The notes beneath the pieces were generated by a model. It searched no databases. It saw nothing but the letters and a program-made list of their open reading frames with translations, and was not told the DNA's origin. Below, in pieces: positions 22,865 to 64,000 of a stretch of DNA of 64,000 nucleotides. The DNA is from Embiotoca jacksoni (Eukaryota > Chordata > Actinopteri > Embiotocidae). Positions within the stretch are counted from its first letter, which is position 1, and every line of letters starts with the position of its first letter. A program made the translations under genes and the position numbers. The DNA is taken from positions 372,001-436,000 of the forward strand of contig JAKOON010000028.1 of the NCBI GenBank assembly GCA_022577435.1, written 5' to 3'.

Positions 22865-25408
22865 ATGACGCTGTGGTCGCGGGCTGCGATGTGCGCAGCG
22901 CGGCGCGCGGTGAGCGGCACGCAGCGGAGAAACTTCTGGGGGTGGCTCAACGCGGTGTTCAACAAGTGAGGAAGACTCCGGTCATTAGGGACTCTTCATC
23001 TTCATCACATACACTTATTAATGCTCATATACACCGAGAGCTGCTCTGTGATCTGTTTATTAGGGACACCTGATATCTGACGCACCTGTCCAGCCATAAC
23101 ACCTGTTTTATGTTGATGATAATGATCAGCTGTTATTGACTCAATTTAATTAAATTATATTTGTTAGCTTTGAGTTTATAGATGGTAGTGATGCTAATAT
23201 TCTGCTCCCTCCTTTTATTTATTATTATATCTTAGTTATACCCTAAATTATATTTTACTAGAATATTATGTGGTGGTATTATGTGTATAAATATATCTGT
23301 AAATAGTGTTTTTCTTTAACCTCCCAAATGATTCAAGACTTTAGAGACTATTTGCCTTTTGCACAGTTCGGGTAAGGGTTTTATTTATGATCCATCTATT
23401 TATCCATCCATCAGATTTAATATCAGAGCTTTTATTGGATTAATGAAACTGCAGGTGTTCCTAATAAAGTGGCCCCTGAGAGTCTGGGCTACAAGATCCA
23501 GGGGAAACACAGGTCACCTACAGTATGTTTATATGTGATTATTGTTTCCACTGATCTCGGGTACAAACTATCTTCATCATGTGTTTCTGTGTTTTTATGA
23601 ATCCTGTGTTTCATATCAGATGTAAATATTGTCATCATGTTGTCAGAGTTGTTCTTATTTGTTTACTTTGGCTGAAAGTTTTTCAGAAAGTGAAACAAAT
23701 TCATTAATAAATAAAAGAGACGTTTCACGGTGAGAATCAGCTGTTCAACCAACAAGTTAAATAAATGTCCCGTTGGCAGACGGCCGGCTGGCTGGACTTT
23801 GTCTCCTCTGACGTCAGCACCTGTCTGACAGTCTGCTCTCTCTCAGGGTGGACCACGACAGGATCAAAGCCGTCGGACCGGACCGGGCCGCTGCCGAGTG
23901 GCTGCTAAGATGTGGCGCCAAAGTGAAGTTTCAGGGTTTCGACCGCTGGCATCACGACTACAACGGGCTGCCCACCGGGCCACTGGGCCGCTACAAGATC
24001 CAGAGGATAGACGCCACCGAGTCCTGCATCATGTACCGAGGGTTTGATCACCTGGGTCAGTGACACGCCTGCAGAACCTCTCTGTTAGAAGGAAAAAAAA
24101 AACAACATCTTTTTACGTTCAGTATTTGATTGAAGTTGGAAAACGAAGCAAAATTTGGCCTTCAAGTTTGACGGCAGCTCAAACTTTTATCTTCTGTATT
24201 CATTTTGTTTGAGAGTAAGTTGACGTATTTGTGTGATTAAAAATGCTGGAAACACTCGGTGGAGAAGTTCTCCAGAGATTTTTGCCACTTTAGCAGGTAA
24301 ACAGTCTTTTTTGGTTGGTGGAGGTGGCTCATTGAATTTTTGATCCAGTAGACAAAAGATAATTTAATGTTGTGAGTAATAACGCTGCACTGTTTTTTTT
24401 CTTTTGGTGGTACTACTAAATACTTGTGATCTTTTTTCAGACCAAAACTGCACAAACACAGTGGTTCAGAGCTCACACATGATAACACACACACGTTCGT
24501 ACACACACATGTTCATACACACACCAACCAGGACGTCCCCCCAGAGTGACCCTGACCAGTCCAAACAGACTCCAGAAGGAGCCAAGTTATTAAACCAGCT
24601 GAGCATCATGATTCTCTGTGGACCATCAACATGTTCACATTCCTCCCTTACACTAACCAGTCCGTTCACATGTTCCTCTCTGAGCTCGTTAACACTAACC
24701 AGTTTGTTCACATTAAAGATTCTTAGAGTTCAGAACACCTGAATGTTACATGAAGTGTGTTAACGAGAGGTCGACCTCGAGTCCTCACCTGAAAGTGATT
24801 CTGTCCGTGTTAACAAGGAGGTGGAGGGAGGAGGAGGAGGATGAGGAGGACACACACACAAACACAAAGGAGTAAAGTCAGTCTCTACTTTGTGTAGCTG
24901 TTGTCATCTGTGTGTTCTGATTTGTGTATTTATCTCTGCAGTGGGTCTGAAACATGTAGAAGAGATCAAGTTGAATAATGTTCTGATGTGTGTCTGTGTT
25001 GTAATGTGTTGTGTATTGTGTGTATCCCTGCAGAGGGTCTGCAGCACCTAGAAGAGATCAAGCTGAATAAGTGCATGTACATCGAGGACGGCTGTCTGGA
25101 GCGTCTGAGCTCCATCCAGAACCTGCAGCAGAGTATGTTCATGATGGAGGTGATGTCGTGTGGAAACGTGACGGATAAAGGAGTCATCGCTCTGCACCAG
25201 CTCAGGTCAGAGGTCACCACCTCTCAACAGAGGAACCAAACGTGTATCAATAGAGAATGTAATTGTTTTATTGATCAGCTGTTTTCTCCTCAGGAACCTT
25301 GAGTACCTGTTGCTCAGCGACCTGCCCGGCATCACCGACAGACAGACCACGGTGGACAGACTGCAGACGGCTCTCCCTCGGCTGGACCTTATTCTGGACC
25401 TGGACTGA
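22865..25408 (+). CDS. DMAC2L: DMAC2L (ATP5S, ATP synthase factor B), mitochondrial
   Basis: This is a leucine-rich-repeat-like mitochondrial protein, historically coupling factor B of ATP synthase and a paralogue of the complex I assembly factor DMAC2. Four coding exons, 22865-22965, 23847-24055, 25034-25205 and 25294-25408, encode 198 residues (human about 200). The N-terminus is Arg/Ala-rich (presequence) followed by NFWGWLNAVFNKVDHDRIKA. Exon 2 has GPDRAAAEWLLRCGA and YNGLPTGPLGRYKIQ. Exon 3 has EEIKLNKCMYIEDGCLERL and VMSCGNVTDKGVIALHQL. Exon 4 has NLEYLLLSDLPGITD. Stop TGA is at 25406-25408. The start has A at -3. A degraded copy of the start of exon 3 lies 92 bases upstream of exon 3. 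The gene is divergent from L2HGDH and convergent with CDKL1. Confidence 0.96.
22966..23846. other. DMAC2L intron 1
   Basis: Most of this intron is the candidate MITE at 23050-23476. The remainder is AT-rich unique sequence, with no exon seen. Confidence 0.65.
23050..23476. mobile_element. Candidate MITE with CACTTTATTAGG-type inverted ends
   Basis: The left end (GTTTATTAGGGACACCTG) and right end (CAGGTGTTCCTAATAAAGTGG) are near-perfect inverted repeats about 400 bases apart. This end pair is common in fish non-autonomous DNA elements. The interior is AT-rich and non-coding. Target duplications were not resolved. Confidence 0.6.
24056..25033. other. DMAC2L intron 2 with a partial exon-3 copy
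   Basis: The intron holds short simple repeats and, at 24934-24980, a diverged copy of the exon-3 acceptor and first ~37 exon bases. No further exon is seen. Confidence 0.65.
24934..24980 (+). pseudogene. Partial duplicate of DMAC2L exon-3 start
   Basis: The stretch TCTCTGCAG, then GGTCTGAAACATGTAGAAG, then AGATCAAGTTGAATAA matches the real acceptor and exon start at 25026-25072, with only a few differences. Joined to exon 2 in phase it would read EGL-like residues as VGLKHVEEIKLNN, then run into unrelated codons and a stop. The offset to the real acceptor is 92 bases, not a multiple of three. It looks like a decayed tandem duplication, or a weak alternative acceptor. Confidence 0.7.
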
Positions 25409-26141
25409 CCGACATTCCACTTCCTGCTCCTATGTAGAGCTTTGATTCTAAATGCTGTTTTAGTGTTGCACATTGAACAGAAGCTGCAGCTCTTCACACT
25501 GCTGACACTGTTTATTAAAGTTTATCCATCTGTGTGAATACAGACAGCAGACTGAAGAATTCACTCAAGTGGTTTCTGTTTGGATTAATTTGGCATCTGT
25601 AATAAATATGAAGACAGACAGACGGACAGAGGAAACATCCTGAGAGTTTCAGAGATAATGATAAATGTCGAGGTTACAGATTGATCCAATAAATATGTCT
25701 TCCACAGATAGCTTATGTCTACATGATAACGTACATCTAAACTCTCTGAACAACGTGTCACTCTTATCAGAGTCCATCAGTAGAAAAGGTTTGGCAAACA
25801 GGACGAGGCAGTTTTACCATCAGTCTCTCTGCAGCTACAATCAGAGCGGCATGTTGCTCCTTGTCTCAACATGGATATTTAACATGTGATCCCCTCAGGT
25901 ACGTTCAGGAAGCAACACGTCTGAGGAGACACACCGGGAGGAGACCAAAGACTGACAGCAGCACGGACACACCCACACGCCCGGGGGAGAAACTAAACCT
26001 CCAGGACCAGGACCTGCTGCAGGAGCAGGACTAGGACCAGGACCAGGACCTACTGCAGGAGCAGGATCAGGACCAGGACCAGCTGCTGCAGGACTAGGAC
26101 CTGCTGCCTGTGTTCAGGCTCCTCCCAGACCAGGACCTGGT
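25409..26141. other. Convergent DMAC2L/CDKL1 3' ends
   Basis: Both genes end into this 733-base interval. For DMAC2L (plus) there is ATTAAA at about 25513-25518 and AATAAA near 25601. For CDKL1 (minus) the only close AATAAA overlaps the same place (25511-25516), suggesting overlapping 3' UTRs. A short tandem repeat of AGGACCAGGACC(T/A)-type lies at 25998-26110. Confidence 0.55.
25998..26110. repeat. GGACCAGGACCTGCTGCAGG-type tandem repeat
   Basis: Short variants of GACCAGGACCTGCTGCAGGA and AGCAGGACTAGGACCAGG recur several times within the probable CDKL1 3' UTR. It is a simple minisatellite. Confidence 0.8.
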
Positions 26142-32777
<6,636 letters not shown>

Positions 32778-32895
32778 TTTCTGTAGAAATATTTGCAGAT
32801 GATTCTCAGGCAGGAGGAAGCTCCTCCTCTTCTTCCTCTTCTTCCGGACACCGACCTGTGAGCAGCCCGATCACAGCTCTACTGGCCTGTAGCTG
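32778..32895 (-). other. CDKL1: Probable non-coding first exon of CDKL1
   Basis: On the minus strand a segment ends CTACAGAAA directly before a consensus donor GTAAGT (32772-32777). It sits about 0.86 kb upstream of the CDKL1 start codon. Its upper boundary, the transcription start, is a guess. Support is only the donor and position. Confidence 0.45.
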
Positions 32896-34677
32896 CAACA
32901 GGCTCCTGTTTTAAAGAGACAAGCCGGACAGTTTGAACCCTCACTTCCGGTTCTGATTTTCAAAATAAAACATGCAGGAACTCCCTTTGTTTCAATGCGT
33001 TATAAACATGATCATTTTCTGTCAGATGTTTTTGTTATTGATCTGAATAATATATTAATTTCAGTACAAAACATTTAACCTAAATTTAACTACGTAGATC
33101 AAAGTGATGAATATTTTATCGTCTTTTAAAACGTGGCTGTTATAAGTGACGCCGGTCTCTTCTGACTGTCAAAGTTGAAACAGAGTGATAGTTACAGAAC
33201 AAACTAAAATGTGTCTGCTTTTATCTTCAAAGTTAAAATTTATGTCTTCTCACTTGTGTTTTTCTTGCACAAAAATAGCAATCCTTAAAGTGGATGACAA
33301 ATTAGTTTGTTGTAACATTTGTATTTTATATTGAATTTAAAAGAAAAAAAACATAATAAAAGCACAATAAACGGCATAAAAACGTAATAAAAACAACCAG
33401 CTGATCCACTCAAGCTAATCCGTGAGTATTGCTTTTATTTTGAAGGTATGATCACCATACGTCCTGTTCTGTGCAGTCTCCCGCTGAGCAGCTAGACACA
33501 TTTGTGAATGCTCCTCTGTGGTTCCCATGGGAACCGCTGGCTCCGCCCCTTCCTCCAGCAGAGCGGGACTCCAGCTGGTTTTCCCACCTGAGACTTCCTG
33601 TCAGAGGTCAAAACAAACAGTCAGGTGACCTGCAGCCGCCTGCAGAGAGGAAGAGGAGCACTGGCCTTGATCTTCATCATTACATCTTAAGGTTCTGATC
33701 ATCACAGAGTTCTGACATGTTCAGTCCATCTCAGCGATCCAAACTCCCTGATCCGCCTGAGCCTGACATCACATCAGTCAGCAGGACGGCGCGCTGCGTT
33801 CAGGAGCGTTGATGTTGCCGCTCTGAGACCAATTAGAGGCGCTCAGTCAGAGGAGAGGCAGACTAAACAGGGACACGATGGGATTAATAGTCACTCGTCT
33901 TCCTGATCGTCCCACCGGACGCCCATTCCTCACCGCCGCTCCAATCCCTCCACACAAACCACAGCACATTCACGTAGTCATGGTAACAACAACAGTTTTT
34001 TTTTTATTACAAAAAACAGTTTACATTAAACGTTTTGCGAAGGGAATGCAGAGATGTTAATAAAAGCTGTCCCTCATTCTGTCGGTTTATTTTAAATAAA
34101 AAATGTACAAAAGTGCTGATATGGTGCAAATAAAGAGGAGAAGAAGGAGATGGAGGAAGAGGAGAAGAAGGAGATGGAGGAAGAGGAGAAGAAGAGGTCT
34201 ATAAAAGAGACATGAACATTACATGAGGTCTAAAACAGAGCAGGTCACACTATATTACAGAGCAGTAAAAACTAGGTAGTTAATCCTCACACTGCTAAAT
34301 CCAACACGCCCTCTGACTGAGGAGGAGGTTAATAAATATAGTTTAAATAACCCCAGCTGGAGGGGTCCTGTTCCAACTGATCGTTAGTGATGAGAACAGA
34401 CCATAATAGCTCTCCTGGTGTTTCTAACACAATCTCACTTCCTGTGAGTCTTAATGGCACTTTAACCTGTAACACCTCTAATACAATGAGTGAGGAGGAG
34501 GAGGAAGAACAGTCCATGTGCTGCTGTAACATCTTCCTCATCACTGACCAGCTGCTGTAAGGCGACTCATCACTCCACCTGGCTGAGGCTCCTCCTCCGC
34601 TGACCCGCACATCCTGTGATCAGTAACAAGCGCTCTCAAAAAACTGTTTCACATCACAGACTCCTCCCACACGAGGA
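32896..34677. other. CDKL1-MAP4K5 intergenic space and MAP4K5 3' UTR
   Basis: No gene is seen. On the minus strand AATAAA occurs at 34086-34091 and 34003-34008, about 0.6 kb after the MAP4K5 stop, and could end that transcript. A purine GAGGAGAAGAAGGAGATGGA repeat lies at 34134-34200. CDKL1's promoter should lie around 32.9-33.2 kb. Confidence 0.55.
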
Positions 34678-58554
<23,877 letters not shown>

Positions 58555-58682
58555 GGTGGCTCCACCGGAGCAGCTTTTACATCTAGTTGGTCCAATCTGG
58601 TGTCGGCGGGTTGGTGTGGCAAATAGTCCTGAAAGCGAGTGGATCGGTGTCACTCAGAGGGCCCCTGTCCGAGATCCATGAC
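58555..58682 (-). other. MAP4K5: MAP4K5 5' UTR, second exon part, with a short uORF
   Basis: On the minus strand CCCTCAG (ending 58683) is a good acceptor; the UTR begins GTCATGG at 58682. The ATG at 58679 opens a 9-codon reading frame ending TGA at 58650-58652, out of frame with the main start at 58554. Confidence 0.6.
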
Positions 58683-58835
58683 CTGAGGGACGCAGAAAAA
58701 GTTGCAGAAACAAGTCACAAACAGCGAGAAACAGACGAGTTTTTATCGTGACATCTGAAACTACAGCAACAGAAACTTTAGAGTTTAGTTCAGCTTCATT
58801 TACCGCTCAAAGTAAAGTTAGAAAAATTTAACCAG

Positions 58836-59240
58836 CGTTAGCATAAACACTGGGGTCACTCCAGCAAATAGCCGGAGCCACTTCGGGGTTTAGCATCCAT
58901 CCAGCTAATGCTAGCTAAGTTAGCTTCGCGTCCGTCTCTTAACTTCAACTGTTCGTACCTTTGACGACACAAACCCGGCGGAGGAGCACGGTTTGCATTT
59001 TAAACCTGTCCCCGGCGTTCAGCGGCGAGATGGCGTCGAATAACTGCAGAGAAAGACGTGGAGCCCCCTTTTGTTGTCGAGGAAACTGGAGTAAACTTCA
59101 GTTGGCTGTTCACTCCGTCTCTTTCACAGCAGCACGGACGGCACAGTCCCGTTCAATCCCCGCGAAGACACCCGCTGTAAATTCTTCCGTGGGCTTGTCA
59201 TTTCCCTCCGAGGATAGTTTTAGAGAAGCCTAACACTCAC
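58836..59240 (-). promoter_or_regulatory. MAP4K5 promoter and non-coding first exon
   Basis: A consensus donor (AAG then GTACGA, minus strand) ends a probable non-coding exon at 58959; its upper limit is unknown. The surrounding sequence is CG-rich. A cluster of GCTAGC/TTAGC/GCTAA words lies at 58836-58930, just inside the first intron. ATL1 is transcribed away on the other side. Confidence 0.5.
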
Positions 59241-60552
59241 ATGGAGAAAACCAACCATAAACTACAGAAATAACGCGTTAATTTCCAATTTACTGAGAGA
59301 AAACGCGTCCGTAAAAGCAACAGTGTGTCGCTAATCCCCTCTGCGGAGTCGCAGGACTCTGGTGCTGCGTTCAGGAGCGCCTCGGAAGACCTGTTTTCGC
59401 AACAGGAAAAATAATCCACAACAAAAGTTTTACTCCTTCAACAACAACCGATTAAAAAAAAAGATTATTACAACATGGGTCATATGACAAGAATATTCAT
59501 GTTTTTTTGTTTTTTTTTATATAACCGAGTCGATAAAAAAACAATTAACATTTGAAAATACATTTCATTTATTGTAAACTGTTTGCATCTGCTTCTGGTT
59601 GAAGTTTTGAGTTTCATCCCATAAACTGAAAAAATTTCATTCTCAAGCATAATTTCTAAAGTATTTTTTCTTTACTTGACTATGCTCCATTGCACCTTAA
59701 CTCAACTACATTAAATATACTGCACTATTTTCCTTCCACTTTATTTATTACATTAGTAACAGTGACCCTATAATTTCCTGTTAGATTAAGATTTTAAAAG
59801 CCCATAATGACCACATACAGTATATGACACATTGTTATGTGATAAATGAAACCACCCAAACATACATGAAACAATCAGCTCCACCGTGGTGTCAGTAGCC
59901 TCATAATAATATTTTTTTATTTCTCTGAGAATGAGATGATTTTTGTAAATTCACATTTCAGATTCATCAATAAGCGAGTCAACAAAGATTTATCTTTAAA
60001 CATTTTAAAACAATTTAACTTTCTGTGCAAAAGTCAAATGTATCTAAATTTCATCACGTGTCTTTTTTTTACCATTAAAATGTTGAATTCTATGTGCAGT
60101 TTATTTTACAATCTTATGTTTTTACCTCTTCAATGACCGTCGGCACGTTGACCCATTAAAAGTTCACGTGTACCTGAAGGCAGCATTGTTCTTATCTCTG
60201 TGTAATTACCGCTCCCTGCCGTCCAAAACTGGAACTGTAGGTAGAGTATCTCCATAGCAACAGTGCTGACAGCGGGCTGTAGTCGCAGCTGCGGCCTCCC
60301 ATTCGGCAGTCGGACTGTTTTCTCCTCTGAGCTGAGACCTGCATCCATTTCACTGCATTATTCAGCTGTGGCTGCATCGCAGGAAGGAGAGCAGCGCCCC
60401 CTGTCGGCGGGCAACAGCCCTGCATCACGCTGGGAATAAAAAGCTCCATCATCCTCCTCTGATCCGAGCATCGCTGAGGTGGAGACGGAGCATCCTCCCG
60501 ACACTCATGACCACTCGTTAACGGACCAACACCGGGACACACGGACCGAACC
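59241..60552. other. MAP4K5-ATL1 divergent intergenic region
   Basis: No gene is seen. Most is AT-rich; 60350-60552 is more GC-rich and should hold the ATL1 5' UTR/promoter. No TATA box can be assigned. Confidence 0.55.
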
Positions 60553-63856
<3,304 letters not shown>

Positions 63857-64000
63857 TGAATGTATTTTCTGAAATATCTCCGAGATAACTGGATGGATTC
63901 ACATTAAACTGTGCAGACGTTCATGGTCCTCGGAGGACGCACCCTCCTCACTGTGATGGTTCTCTTCTGTAACACGGGTGCTCCAAGTCTCTATATGGAG

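Noticed and set aside
58555..58653. N-terminal extension of MAP4K5
   Set aside because: The frame is open upstream but has no ATG; the ATG at 58554 has a strong Kozak context and fits the family start.

Overview
This is nuclear genomic DNA from a ray-finned fish, most likely a compact-genome teleost. The signs are spliced vertebrate genes with short GT-AG introns, dense CA/GT microsatellites and minisatellites, several Tc1-like DNA transposons, and fish-type SINE and MITE remnants. No species can be named from the sequence alone.

Six protein-coding genes could be reconstructed exon by exon, with phases that agree at every junction. From left to right they are: SOS2 (minus strand, exons 12 to 1, 3' part cut off by the left window edge), L2HGDH (minus, complete, 10 coding exons), DMAC2L/ATP5S (plus, complete, 4 coding exons), CDKL1 (minus, complete, 9 coding exons), MAP4K5 (minus, complete, 32 coding exons) and ATL1 (plus, first 4 coding exons, cut off by the right edge). 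Order and orientation are those I recall for human chromosome 14q21-q22, so this is a conserved vertebrate syntenic block. L2HGDH/DMAC2L and MAP4K5/ATL1 are head-to-head pairs; DMAC2L/CDKL1 are tail-to-tail. The genes do not form one pathway: they cover Ras activation (SOS2), mitochondrial L-2-hydroxyglutarate removal (L2HGDH), ATP synthase/complex I support (DMAC2L), a cilium-linked CDK-like kinase (CDKL1), a GCK-type MAP4 kinase (MAP4K5) and ER membrane fusion (ATL1).

The introns and the SOS2-L2HGDH gap hold the accessory DNA. These include a near-intact Tc1 transposase with one in-frame stop (about 15.8-17.1 kb) beside a probable solo LTR (15.1-15.8 kb), a second Tc1 family member whose left arm is an inverted copy of its right arm (19.4-20.6 kb), an internally deleted Tc1 derivative (41.2-41.8 kb), tRNA-derived SINEs, and many tandem arrays.

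The most unusual observation is that several minisatellites sit directly on splice sites and in places copy them. The 30-bp array in ATL1 intron 3 repeats the exon-4 acceptor plus the first 8 exon bases 22 times before the real site, and every full-length decoy reads into an in-frame TAG. The roughly 50-bp array in CDKL1 repeats the exon-2 donor core about two dozen times after the real site. Weaker examples lie at ATL1 exon 2, MAP4K5 exons 6 and 14, and SOS2 exons 7 and 10. No prokaryotic features, CRISPR arrays, rRNA genes or functional tRNA genes were seen.
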